33,494 nucleotides of DNA, taken from Belnapia mucosa. GTDB taxonomy: Bacteria; Pseudomonadota; Alphaproteobacteria; Acetobacterales; Acetobacteraceae. Position numbers and translations under genes: made by a program. The stretch covers positions 1 through 33,494 of the forward strand of contig NZ_JAEUXJ010000028.1 in the NCBI RefSeq assembly GCF_016775475.1. Direction: 5' to 3'. Under the pieces are notes generated by a model. The model saw only the letters and a program-made list of their open reading frames with translations. It was not told where the DNA came from and did no database searches. Shown here one piece after another: positions 15,546 through 24,209 of the stretch; the first letter of the stretch is position 1; each line of letters begins with the position of its first letter.

Positions 15546-15648
15546 GCCTTTCCTCCCGGCTTTTTTGCCACCCCCGGTTGTCGCGGGCCGGGGCCGGGGC
15601 GTCAACCGCGCTTCCCAACCCGCCCTGCCTCGGGCACACAGCGGCGCC

Positions 15649-16692
15649 ATGACGCCACGCCTCGCCTCCCTCGCCACCCCTCTGCTCCGCCGCCTCGATC
15701 CCGAGACGGCGCATGGGCTGGCGCTTCGTGCCCTCTCGGCCGGGCTGGCGGGCCGGGCCGGGGAGGCAGCGGACCCGATCCTGGCGACCGAGGCGATGGG
15801 CCTCCGCTTCGCCAATCCGCTCGGCCTGGCGGCGGGGTTCGACAAGGATGCCGTCGCGGTGCTGCCGCTGATGCGGCTCGGCTTCGGCTTCGTCGAGGCA
15901 GGGACGGTCACGCCCCGGCCGCAGCCGGGCAACCCGCGCCCGCGCCTGTTCCGGCTGGCGGAGGATGCCGCCGTCATCAACCGCATGGGCTTCAACAATG
16001 GCGGGGTGGAGGCCTATCTGGCCCGCCTCCGCGCCCTGCCGCGGCCGCTGCCGGCGGTGTTCGGCGCCAATATCGGGGTGAACAAGGAAGGCGCCGACCC
16101 GGCGCGGGACTATCCGGCGCTCTATGCGGCGCTAAAGGGCCTGGCCGATTACGTCACGGTCAATGTCTCCTCCCCCAACACGCCGGGCCTGCGCGACCTG
16201 CAGGGGGAGGAGCGGCTGGCAGGGATCCTCTCCGGCATCGCCGCCATCGAGGGGCCGCCGGTGCTGGTGAAGATCGCCCCGGATTTGTCCGAAAACGCCC
16301 TCGGCCCGATCATCGAGACCTGCCTCGCCCATGGCGCCGCCGGCCTCATCGTCTCCAACACCACCATCGCCCGGCCCGAGGGGCTGCGCTCGGCCCATAA
16401 GGCCGAGGCGGGCGGGCTCTCCGGCGCGCCGCTGCGGGAGAAGGCCACGGCGATGCTGCGGGAATGCCACCGGATCGCCCGCGGCCGGCTGACGCTGGTC
16501 GGCGTCGGCGGGGTCGCCAGTGGCGCCGATGCGCTGGAGAAGATCCGGGCCGGGGCCAGCCTGGTGCAGGTCTATACCGCCTTCGCCTATGCCGGCCCGG
16601 CCCTGGTGCCGGCGATCCTCCACGACCTCGCGGCGCTGCTGCGGCGGGACGGTTTCGCCAGCGTCGCGGCGGCCGTCGGCACCGCGGCCTGA
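15649..16692 (+). CDS. pyrD: Dihydroorotate dehydrogenase, quinone class 2
   Basis: A 347-residue membrane-associated flavoenzyme that oxidises dihydroorotate to orotate in pyrimidine synthesis, passing electrons to quinone. The short N-terminal helical extension (residues 1-35) is the class 2 membrane/quinone site. FDKD (64-67), NRMGFNN (111-117) and VNVSSPNTPGL (171-181) are present, with the class 2 catalytic serine at Ser174/175. The C-terminal FMN phosphate site is GVGGVASG followed by GASLVQVYTAF. A HAD hydrolase gene follows after 10 bases and is probably cotranscribed. Confidence 0.95.
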   Translation: MTPRLASLATPLLRRLDPETAHGLALRALSAGLAGRAGEAADPILATEAMGLRFANPLGLAAGFDKDAVAVLPLMRLGFGFVEAGTVTPRPQPGNPRPRLFRLAEDAAVINRMGFNNGGVEAYLARLRALPRPLPAVFGANIGVNKEGADPARDYPALYAALKGLADYVTVNVSSPNTPGLRDLQGEERLAGILSGIAAIEGPPVLVKIAPDLSENALGPIIETCLAHGAAGLIVSNTTIARPEGLRSAHKAEAGGLSGAPLREKATAMLRECHRIARGRLTLVGVGGVASGADALEKIRAGASLVQVYTAFAYAGPALVPAILHDLAALLRRDGFASVAAAVGTAA

Positions 16693-16702
16693 GGAGACGA
16701 CC

Positions 16703-17563
16703 ATGGACATCATCGACGGCATCGCCCCGCTGGCCGAGCGCTATGACGGCTACGTCCTCGACCTCTGGGGCGTCGTGCATAACGGGAAACGGCTCTATCC
16801 CGGCGTGGCGGAGGCGCTTGGGCAGCTGAAGGCGCGCGGCAAGCGCATCGTCTTCCTGACCAATGCGCCGCGCCGTGCCTGGTTCATCCAGGGCATGCTG
16901 GACCGCATGGAGCTCGACCGCGCGCACTATGACGGCATCATGTCCTCGGGCGAGATCGCCTGGCGGATGCTGAAGGAACGGCAGCACCCCTTCTTCGCGC
17001 CGCTCGGCCGGCGGGCCTTCCATATCGGGCCGGAGCGCGACCTCTCGGTGGCCGAGGAGGATGTCGCCGAGCTGGTCGACGACCCCGCCATGGCGGATTT
17101 CCTGCTCAACACCGGCCCCGACCCGGAGCGCGGCTCGATGGACCCGGCGCCCTATCGCCCGGCGCTGGAGGCGGCCGCCGCCCATCGCCTGCCGATGGTC
17201 TGCGTGAACCCGGACCGCTTCGTGATGGTCGGCGAGGACCGGCTGATCTGCGCCGGGGCCCTGGCGGATATCTACCTCGATCTCGGCTGCCCGGTCTTCG
17301 AGGTCGGCAAGCCCGACCCCGCGGTCTACGATCCGGTGATGGAGCTGCTCGGGCTGACCGACCGCAGCCGGGTGCTCGCCATCGGCGACACGCCGCATAC
17401 CGACCTCGCTGGGGCGGCGGCGGCGGGGATGGATGCGCTCTGGGCGCTGACCGGCCTCGCCGCCCATGCCCATGGCGACGACCCGGACCCGGAGCGGCTG
17501 CGGGCCGAGGCCCTGGCCGAGGGCGTGGACCCGATCGCCGCCATCCGCGCGCTGCGCTGGTAG
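16703..17563 (+). CDS. HAD superfamily class IIA hydrolase
   Basis: A 286-residue phosphatase-like protein of the TIGR01459 group of HAD-IIA enzymes. Motif I is VLDLWGVVHNG with nucleophile Asp20, motif II is FLTNAPR (residues 51-57), the motif III Lys lies in FEVGKPDP and motif IV is AIGDTPHTDL. The cap between motifs II and III is the large IIA type. The substrate is unknown. GAGGAG at 16691-16696 precedes the ATG, and the gene lies 10 bases after pyrD. Confidence 0.88.
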   Translation: MDIIDGIAPLAERYDGYVLDLWGVVHNGKRLYPGVAEALGQLKARGKRIVFLTNAPRRAWFIQGMLDRMELDRAHYDGIMSSGEIAWRMLKERQHPFFAPLGRRAFHIGPERDLSVAEEDVAELVDDPAMADFLLNTGPDPERGSMDPAPYRPALEAAAAHRLPMVCVNPDRFVMVGEDRLICAGALADIYLDLGCPVFEVGKPDPAVYDPVMELLGLTDRSRVLAIGDTPHTDLAGAAAAGMDALWALTGLAAHAHGDDPDPERLRAEALAEGVDPIAAIRALRW

Positions 17564-17616
17564 CCCTGGCGTCATTCCGGCCTATGCTGCCGTCGGTTGG
17601 CAGCGGGAGGTCACGA

Positions 17617-19200
17617 ATGATCGGACGGCGCAGGCTTCTTCAGGCTTCGGCCCTTACCCTCTCCGCGCCGCGGTTGGCCGGGGCGCAATCGGGGCAGAAG
17701 CTGCTGCGCTTCGCCCCGCAGGCCGATCTCGCCATCCTCGACCCGATCACCACCACCGGCTTCGTCACCCGCAACCACGCCTTCCTCGTCTTCGACACCC
17801 TCTATGGCTGGGACGAGCAGTACCGGGCGCAGCCGCAGATGGTCGCGGGCCACACCGTCGAGGATGATGGCCTCACCTGGACCATGACCCTGCGCGAGGG
17901 CCTCCGCTTCCATGACGGGGAGCCGGTGCGGGCGCGGGATGCGGTGGCCAGCGTGAAGCGCTGGGGGCTGCGCGACAGCTTCGGCCTCGCGGTCATGGCG
18001 GTGACGGAGGAGATCACCGCCCCCTCCGACCGGGTGATCCGCTGGCGGCTGAAGCGGCCCTTCCCGCTGCTGCCGGATGCGCTCGGCAAGGTCGGGGCCA
18101 ATGTCGCCTTCATCATGCCGGAACGGCTGGCGAGCCAGGATGCGGCCCTGCCGATCTCGGAGATGGTCGGTAGCGGTCCCTTCCGCTTCGTGGCGAGTGA
18201 GCGCGTCCCCGGCTCCCGCGCGGTCTACACCAAATTCGATGGCTATGTGCCGCGCCCGGAGGGGACGCCGAGCCTGCTGGCCGGGCCGAAGCAGGCCTAT
18301 CTCGACCGGGTGGAATGGCTGACCCTGCCGGATGCGACGACGGCCGCCGCCGCGCTCCGCCGCGGTGAGATCGATTGGTGGGAGCAGCCGACGACCGACC
18401 TGCTGCCGACGCTGCAGCGCGGCCGCGGCATCAAGGTGGAGGTGCTGGACCCGACCGGGGCCATCGCCATGCTCCGCTTCAACCACCTGCATCCGCCCTT
18501 CGACAATCCGGCCATCCGCCGCGCCGTGCTGGGCGCGATCAGCCAGTCGGATGTGATGACCGCCGTCGCTGGCAATGACCGCTCGCTCTGGCGCGACGGC
18601 GTCGGCTTCTTCGCCCCCGGCTCCATCATGGCGAGCGATGAGGGAATGGCGGCGCTGACCGGCCCGCGCGACCTCGCCGCTTCCCGTCGCGCGCTGGAGG
18701 CGGCCGGCTACAAGGGCGAGAAGGTGCTGCTGATGGCGCCGACCGACTTTCCTGCCATCAATGCGATGAGCGAGGTGGTAGGCGATGTCTTCCGCAAGCT
18801 TGGCCTCAACCTCGACTATGTGGCGATGGACTGGGGTAGCGCGTTGCGCCGCCAAGCCAACCGCGAGACGCCCGACAAGGGCGGCTACAACGCCTTCTGC
18901 ACCTATACGGCGGGGGTGAACCAGTTCAACCCGGCGGCGCACAACTTCATCCGCGGCAGCGGGCTGACCGCGACCTTCGGCTGGTCCACCAGCCCGCAGC
19001 TCGAGGAGATGCGGAACCGCTGGCTGCAATCGACCGATGACGAGGCCCGCCGCGCCATCGGGCGCGAAATGCAGCGCCAGGCCTTCCTCGACGTGCCCTA
19101 TGCGCCGCTCGGCCAGTTCTACCAGCCGACCGCCTACCGCGAGGATGTCAGCGGCCTGCTGAAGGGGCTGCCGCTGTTCTGGAACGTCCGGCGGGGCTGA
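17617..19200 (+). CDS. SBP_bac_5 ABC solute-binding protein
   Basis: A 527-residue periplasmic substrate-binding protein of the peptide/nickel/opine class 5 family. The N-terminus MIGRRRLLQASALTLSAPR is a Tat-like signal with cleavage expected after AGA. Family landmarks include the DPITTTGF start, LRFHDGEPVRARD near residue 100, and the C-terminal YAPLGQFYQP. The ligand cannot be read; paralogues in these bacteria bind peptides or other amines. No permease or ATPase gene is adjacent, so it is an orphan receptor. GGGAGG at 17605-17610 fixes the ATG at 17617. Convergent with the amidase gene across 18 bases. Confidence 0.9.
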   Translation: MIGRRRLLQASALTLSAPRLAGAQSGQKLLRFAPQADLAILDPITTTGFVTRNHAFLVFDTLYGWDEQYRAQPQMVAGHTVEDDGLTWTMTLREGLRFHDGEPVRARDAVASVKRWGLRDSFGLAVMAVTEEITAPSDRVIRWRLKRPFPLLPDALGKVGANVAFIMPERLASQDAALPISEMVGSGPFRFVASERVPGSRAVYTKFDGYVPRPEGTPSLLAGPKQAYLDRVEWLTLPDATTAAAALRRGEIDWWEQPTTDLLPTLQRGRGIKVEVLDPTGAIAMLRFNHLHPPFDNPAIRRAVLGAISQSDVMTAVAGNDRSLWRDGVGFFAPGSIMASDEGMAALTGPRDLAASRRALEAAGYKGEKVLLMAPTDFPAINAMSEVVGDVFRKLGLNLDYVAMDWGSALRRQANRETPDKGGYNAFCTYTAGVNQFNPAAHNFIRGSGLTATFGWSTSPQLEEMRNRWLQSTDDEARRAIGREMQRQAFLDVPYAPLGQFYQPTAYREDVSGLLKGLPLFWNVRRG

Positions 19201-19218
19201 GGGCCGGGGGAGGGTGCC

Positions 19219-20634
19219 TCAGCGCGCCGGGACCACTTCGAAGGGCCTGGCCGCAAGGAAGCCCGCCCCAGCCCGCAGCACCAGCGCATCCGCCAGGCGA
19301 GGCCCGGCGAGCTGCAGCCCGACCGGCAGCCCTGCCTCCGTCACCCCGCAGGGCACCGAGATGGCCGGGCCGTGGGAGAGGTTGAAGGGGTAGGAGAATT
19401 CCGCCCAGACCAGCCAGTCCCAGTCATGCGGCGGCCAGTGCGGCGGGCGTTGCAGCCCGACCGGGAAGGCGGCGACCGAGGCGGCGGGTGTCGCCAGCAG
19501 GTCGAAGCCGGCCTCGCCGAACCAGGCATTCACCGCCGCCGCATAGGCGAAGCGGCGGGTCTGGGCGGCATGGGCCTGCATGAAGCCGAAGTCGCGATAG
19601 GCCTCGGTGCAGGCAACGAGGCCGGGATCCATCTGCGCCGCGGCCTCGGCATCGGCGGCGAGGAAGGGGCGCATGGCGCCGCCCCAGAGGTCGCGTTCCA
19701 GCCCCGGCCCCTCCGGGCCCCAGGGCGGCGTCACCTGCTCGACCGTGGCGCCGGCCGCCTCCATGGCGCGGACGGCTCCCTCCACCAGCGCCGCCACCTC
19801 GGGATCGACGCGGGCATGGCCCAGATCGGGGCTATAGGCGATGCGGAGGCCGCGCAGCCCGCCCGGCTCCACCTCCGGTGCGAAACGGTCGGGCAGGGTG
19901 GTGTGGTCCAACGGATGCGGGCCGGCGAGGACGGAGAACATCAGCGCCGCATCCTCGGTGCTGCGGGTGATGGGCCCGGCATGGGAGAGGGCGCCATTGT
20001 TCGGCACCGGCACATAGGGCACCCGGCCATAGCTCGGCTTGAAGCCGACCGCGCCGCAGAAATGCGCCGGCAGGCGGATCGAACCCGCCCCATCGGTGCC
20101 GAGATGCAGCGGGCCGCAGCCGGCGCCGGCCAGCGCCGCGGCGCCGGAGGAGGAGCCACCGGCGGTCATGCCATGGGCCCAGGGGTTGTGCGTCGCCCCC
20201 GTCAGCGGGTTGTGGCTGACGGCGGTCCAGCCCTGCTCGGTGCTGGTGGTCTTGCCGAGGATGATGGCGCCGGCCTCGCGCAGCCGGGCGACCAGCGGCG
20301 CGTCCCCGGTGGCGGGAGCGGCATCGGAGAGGCGGGAGCCGCGCCGGGTCGGCAGGCCCCGCACCGCCTGGATGTCCTTGATGGTGACCGGCACGCCGTG
20401 CAACGGGCCGAGCACCCCGCCCCGCATCACCGCCGCCTCGGCCTCCCGCGCCGCGGCGCGGGCGCCTTCGGCATCGAGGGCGACAAAGGCGTTGAGCAAC
20501 GGCTCCTTCGCCCCCACACGGGCGAGCACCTCGTCGATAATCTCGACCGGCGAGGCGCGCTTGTCGCGCACCATCGCCGCCATCTGCACCGCCGAGGCGG
20601 TTGCCAGCTCAGTCGTCGCTTTGTCCTGGGCCAT
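19219..20634 (-). CDS. Amidase signature family amidase
   Basis: A 471-residue amide hydrolase of the amidase signature family. The Ser-cisSer-Lys triad is visible: Lys86 in VTIKD, the cis-Ser in GGSSSG (160-164 region) and nucleophile Ser185 in GTDGAGSIRLPA. No signal peptide, so cytoplasmic. The substrate is not determined; a small-molecule amidase is as likely as an aminoacyl-amide enzyme, and there is no gatC/gatB nearby. Its ATG lies 26 bases inside the 3' end of the upstream PNPOx-like gene, so the two form an operon. Confidence 0.92.
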   Translation of the reverse strand: MAQDKATTELATASAVQMAAMVRDKRASPVEIIDEVLARVGAKEPLLNAFVALDAEGARAAAREAEAAVMRGGVLGPLHGVPVTIKDIQAVRGLPTRRGSRLSDAAPATGDAPLVARLREAGAIILGKTTSTEQGWTAVSHNPLTGATHNPWAHGMTAGGSSSGAAALAGAGCGPLHLGTDGAGSIRLPAHFCGAVGFKPSYGRVPYVPVPNNGALSHAGPITRSTEDAALMFSVLAGPHPLDHTTLPDRFAPEVEPGGLRGLRIAYSPDLGHARVDPEVAALVEGAVRAMEAAGATVEQVTPPWGPEGPGLERDLWGGAMRPFLAADAEAAAQMDPGLVACTEAYRDFGFMQAHAAQTRRFAYAAAVNAWFGEAGFDLLATPAASVAAFPVGLQRPPHWPPHDWDWLVWAEFSYPFNLSHGPAISVPCGVTEAGLPVGLQLAGPRLADALVLRAGAGFLAARPFEVVPAR

Positions 20635-21334
20635 AGGTCGTCCGGTAGCTCTCGGTCATGATCTCATCGAGCCTACGACCGGGCGTGAAGCCTGCCAAAC
20701 CGGGCGGATAGGGGACGCCCGCCGGCATGCGGGGACAGGGCTCGGCGGCGCCGATCACCTGGGTCACCGGGAAGCGGGCGGCATAGATCGGGAGGGCATA
20801 GTCCTCCTCCTCGTCGCCGACGCCCTTGGCGCGGATCTTCCCGCTGGCTTCCTCGATGGTCATGCCGATGACCATGGTCGCCTTCAGCTCCTGCGTGGTG
20901 CTCGGGCGCAGCTCGGCATTCCGGCCGGGATAGAAGCGGTCGATCATGATGTCGAGCGCCTTCGCCTTCTCGTCGAGATCCTCGACGATATGCGCCGTGC
21001 CGAAGCACATGGCGGAGCGGTAGTCGACCGAATGGTTGAAGCCGCAGCGGGCGAGGACGAGGCTGTCGAGATGCGTCACGGTCAGGCAGACCGGGATGCC
21101 CGGCTTCTGCACGCGCAGCATCCGGCTGGCCGAGGAGCCATGCCAGTAGAGATGCGTCCCCTCGCGCCAGAAGGCGGTCGGCGTGCAATAGGGCTGGCCG
21201 TCGATGACATAGGCGATGTGGCAGATCATCGCCGCATCGAGGATGGCATGCACCGTCTCGTGGTCGTAGCGGCCGCGCTCATGCAGGCGCTTCACCCGGT
21301 TGCGGGGCGTGACGGGATAGGCGGTCTCGGACAT
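20609..21334 (-). CDS. Pyridoxamine 5'-phosphate oxidase-like flavoprotein
   Basis: A 241-residue protein of the split-barrel FMN-binding PNPOx-like family (Pyridox_ox_2 type). Seen are NRVKRLHERGRYD at the N-terminus, the barrel strands HIAYVIDGQPYCTPTAFW, HLYWHGSSASRM (the phosphate/FMN segment) and a C-terminal IRAKGVGDEEEDY. True PdxH activity is unlikely for this subgroup; flavin- or haem-linked redox roles are usual. The start at 21334 has GAGAGAAG upstream. It is divergent from a MocR regulator, a common pairing, and shares with it a spacer of 95 bases containing likely operators. Confidence 0.85.
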   Translation of the reverse strand: MSETAYPVTPRNRVKRLHERGRYDHETVHAILDAAMICHIAYVIDGQPYCTPTAFWREGTHLYWHGSSASRMLRVQKPGIPVCLTVTHLDSLVLARCGFNHSVDYRSAMCFGTAHIVEDLDEKAKALDIMIDRFYPGRNAELRPSTTQELKATMVIGMTIEEASGKIRAKGVGDEEEDYALPIYAARFPVTQVIGAAEPCPRMPAGVPYPPGLAGFTPGRRLDEIMTESYRTTYGPGQSDD

Positions 21335-21376
21335 CGGGCTTCTCTCGCAAGGGGCGATGGGTGCATATGACAGGTC

Positions 21377-21426
21377 GGATTGGTCCCCCGCGAGGGCCAA
21401 TCCAGCGCCCTAGGGCTGGTCCAATC
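21377..21426. promoter_or_regulatory. Candidate MocR operators between divergent genes
   Basis: Three related sites lie in the 95-base spacer: GGATTGGTCC at 21377-21386, its near-complement GGCCAATCC at 21395-21403, and GGTCCAATC at 21418-21426. The first two form an inverted repeat; the third repeats the second arm. The last site ends 3 bases before the regulator start, so binding there would repress the regulator itself. The pattern is seen; binding is inferred from the MocR gene next door. Confidence 0.55.
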
Positions 21427-21429
21427 GCC

Positions 21430-22842
21430 ATGGAAGCCGATCTGCTGCTGATCCCGATCGACCGCGCCGGCCCCGAGCCGGTGATGCGCCAGGTCTATCT
21501 CGGCCTGCGCCGGGCGATCCTCTCCGGCGGCATCCCGGCCGGCGGGCGGCTGCCACCGACCCGGGCGCTGGCGGCGCGGCTCGGCATCGCCCGCAATTCG
21601 GTGGTGGCGGCCTATGAGCAGCTCCTGGCCGAGGGCTTCATCGAGGGGCGGGTCGGCGCCGGCAGCTATGTCTCGCGCGACCTGCCGGAGCCGCTGGAAC
21701 TGCCGCCCCCGGCCCCGCCGCCGCCCGAGCCGGTGGTGCCGCATGCCGGGCTCTATGGCACGGCACCCTTCAATACCGGGCGCTGCTCGCTGGACGACCG
21801 GACCTTGCAGGTCTGGCGCAGCCTGACGGCGCGGCGGCTGGCGCGGCCCGACCCGGCGCTGCTCGGCTATGCCGACCCGCGCGGCTCGGCGGCGCTGCGG
21901 GGCGCCATCGCGCGCTACCTGCGCGCCGCGCGGGCGGTGCGCTGCGAGCCGGAGCAGGTGGTGGTGACGGCCGGCGCGCAGCAGGCGATCGACCTGGTGC
22001 TGCGGGTGCTGCTGCGGCCGGGCGATGCGGCCTGGATGGAGGATCCCGGCTACCCGGCGGTGCGCGCCGCCCTGGCCGCCGCCGGGGCGCGTATCATTCC
22101 CGTGCCGGTCGATGCGCAGGGGATGGATGTCGCGGCCGGCATCGCCGCGGGGCCGGAGGCGCGGCTCGCCTATGTCACGCCCTCCTCGCAATATCCGCTC
22201 GGCCTGGTGCTCTCCATGGCGCGGCGGCTGGAGCTGCTGGCCTGGGCGCATCGCGCCGGCGCCTGGCTGCTCGAGGATGATTACGACAGCGAGTTCCGCT
22301 ATGCCGGCCGCCCGCTTGCCTCCCTCCAGGGCGTCGATGCGGGTGGGCGCGTCATCTATGTCGGCACCTTCAGCAAGGTGCTCTTCCCCGGCCTCCGCCT
22401 CGGCTATGCGGTGCTGCCGCCGGCCCTGCTGGAGGGCGTGCTCTCCGCCCGGCTGCTGAGCGACTGGCATCCGGCCGCGCTGCAGGAGGGGGTGGTGACG
22501 GATTTCATGGAGGAGGGGCATTTCGCCCAGCATCTCCGCCGCATGCGCCAGCATTATCGCGGCGCCCGGGACGTGCTGGTGGCGGCGCTGCGCGAGAACC
22601 TGCCCGGCACGCTGGAGGTGGAGGTGCCGGAGGGTGGCATGAAGCTGCTCGCCCGTCTGCGCCCGGGCCTCCTGGATACCGAGGTCTCGGCGGCGGCCGC
22701 CCGGCGCGGGATCATCGCCCGGCCGGTCAGCCCCATGTTCATCGCCGCCCCGCCGATCCAGGCGCTGATGCTGGGTTTCACCGGGCATGAGACCGGGTCG
22801 CTGCGCTGGGCAGCACGGGAGCTTGCCCGGGCGCTGGCGTAA
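21430..22842 (+). CDS. MocR/PdxR-type GntR-aminotransferase regulator
   Basis: A 470-residue transcription regulator with a GntR winged-helix domain (about residues 15-82, LPPTRALAARLGIARNSVV) joined by a Pro-rich linker (88-103) to a fold-type I aminotransferase-like domain. PLP-binding features are present: DDYDSEFRY (283-291) and the Lys316 Schiff-base site in GTFSKVLFPGLRLGY. It therefore should sense a PLP adduct or amine. It is divergent from the PNPOx-like/amidase pair, the likely target, with three GATTGG-type sites between. An upstream ATG at 21361 in frame is possible, but would place the operators inside the gene. Confidence 0.92.
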   Translation: MEADLLLIPIDRAGPEPVMRQVYLGLRRAILSGGIPAGGRLPPTRALAARLGIARNSVVAAYEQLLAEGFIEGRVGAGSYVSRDLPEPLELPPPAPPPPEPVVPHAGLYGTAPFNTGRCSLDDRTLQVWRSLTARRLARPDPALLGYADPRGSAALRGAIARYLRAARAVRCEPEQVVVTAGAQQAIDLVLRVLLRPGDAAWMEDPGYPAVRAALAAAGARIIPVPVDAQGMDVAAGIAAGPEARLAYVTPSSQYPLGLVLSMARRLELLAWAHRAGAWLLEDDYDSEFRYAGRPLASLQGVDAGGRVIYVGTFSKVLFPGLRLGYAVLPPALLEGVLSARLLSDWHPAALQEGVVTDFMEEGHFAQHLRRMRQHYRGARDVLVAALRENLPGTLEVEVPEGGMKLLARLRPGLLDTEVSAAAARRGIIARPVSPMFIAAPPIQALMLGFTGHETGSLRWAARELARALA

Positions 22843-22894
22843 TCTTGCATCCACCTCCCTGGGCAGGGCCGGCGCCGGCGTCTAGAAGGGGCGG

Positions 22895-24124
22895 GTGAGC
22901 CCGCGTGACATCCCGGAGGGCGATCTCTCCGCCCCCGTTCTTGCCCCGCCGCCACGGCCGAAGCCCGCCACCTCCCTGCTGGTGGCGATGACGGGCATCG
23001 GCCCCTTCACCATGCAGATCCTGATCCCCTGCCTGCCCGCCCTGGCCGAGGCCTTGCACGCCAGCTACGGCACGGCGCAGCTGACGCTGACGCTCTATCT
23101 GGCGGGGGTGGCGGGGGCGCAGCTCATCTATGGGCCGCTCTCGGACCGCTATGGGCGGAAGCCGCTGCTGCTGGCCGGGCTGGTGCTCTATTGTCTCGGC
23201 AGCCTCGGCGCGGCGCTGGCGCCCTCGATCGCCTGGCTGATCCTGGCGCGGGTGGTGCAGGCGGTGGGCGGCTGCGCCGGGCTGGTGCTCGGCCGGGCGA
23301 TGATCCGCGACGCCTATCCGCGCGAGGAAGCGGCGAGCCGGCTCGGCATCGTCAGCACCGCGATGTCGGTGGCGCCGATGGTCGGCCCGCTGCTGGGCAG
23401 CCTGCTGGAGGCGCAATTCGGCTGGCGGGCGCCGATGCTCGCCTGCCTGGTCTTCGGCCTGCCGCTGCTGGCGGCGGTGCGGGCCCGGCTGCCGGAAACC
23501 CTGGCCGAGCCGCAGCCGCTGCCGGGCCTCGCCGGGATGCTCGGCGCCTATGCGGCGTTGCTGCGGCTGCCGGCCTTCCGCGCCTATTGCGGCATGACCG
23601 CCTTCGCCACCGGCATCTTCTTCGCCTTCGCCGGCGGCGCGCCGCTGGTGGTCATCAAGGGGCTCGGCTACAGCGCCACCGCCTATGCCGGGGCGATGAT
23701 GACGACCCCCTTCGCCTGGAGCGCCGGCACCTATAGCGCCGCGCGGCTGACGCAGCGGATCGGGATGGGGCGGATGATGGCGACCGGCACCGCCATCATG
23801 GTGGTGGGCGGGGCGCTGGCGCTGCTGCTGCCGCTGCTGGCGCCGGGCCATATCGCGCTGACCTTCCTGCCCATGGCGCTGGCTGCATTCGGCAATGGCA
23901 TGACCCAGCCGAATGCCATCGCCTGCGCCATCAGCGTCCGGCCCAACCTGGCCGGCACCGCCTCCGGCCTCATCGGCGCGGCCCAGATGGGCTGCGGGGC
24001 GCTGATGACGGTGCTCTGCGGCGTCACCGAGACGGGGCAGGGGCTGGCCACCGGCGCCTGGATGCTGGCGGCGGCGCTGGCGAGCCTGGCCGCGCTGCGG
24101 GCGGCGCGGCGGCTGAAGGCCTGA
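22895..24124 (+). CDS. Bcr/CflA-type MFS multidrug exporter
   Basis: A 409-residue inner-membrane MFS transporter with 12 predicted membrane segments, of the drug:H+ antiporter Bcr/CflA group. Motif A reads GPLSDRYGRKPLLLAG (residues 80-95), and the motif C region APMVGPLLGSLLE is present near residue 170. A GTG start at 22895 is supported by AAGGGGCGG just upstream. The N-terminal 25 residues are Pro-rich and cytoplasmic. Substrate unknown. It stands alone after the MocR gene, 52 bases away. Confidence 0.9.
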   Translation: MSPRDIPEGDLSAPVLAPPPRPKPATSLLVAMTGIGPFTMQILIPCLPALAEALHASYGTAQLTLTLYLAGVAGAQLIYGPLSDRYGRKPLLLAGLVLYCLGSLGAALAPSIAWLILARVVQAVGGCAGLVLGRAMIRDAYPREEAASRLGIVSTAMSVAPMVGPLLGSLLEAQFGWRAPMLACLVFGLPLLAAVRARLPETLAEPQPLPGLAGMLGAYAALLRLPAFRAYCGMTAFATGIFFAFAGGAPLVVIKGLGYSATAYAGAMMTTPFAWSAGTYSAARLTQRIGMGRMMATGTAIMVVGGALALLLPLLAPGHIALTFLPMALAAFGNGMTQPNAIACAISVRPNLAGTASGLIGAAQMGCGALMTVLCGVTETGQGLATGAWMLAAALASLAALRAARRLKA

Positions 24125-24209
24125 AGGCTTTTTGCGCTGACCCGGGCCGGCGCCGCCACTGAAGTCAACGTGTAGCGACCGGCACGCCGGGCGCCGCTAT
24201 GGCCCGGCC

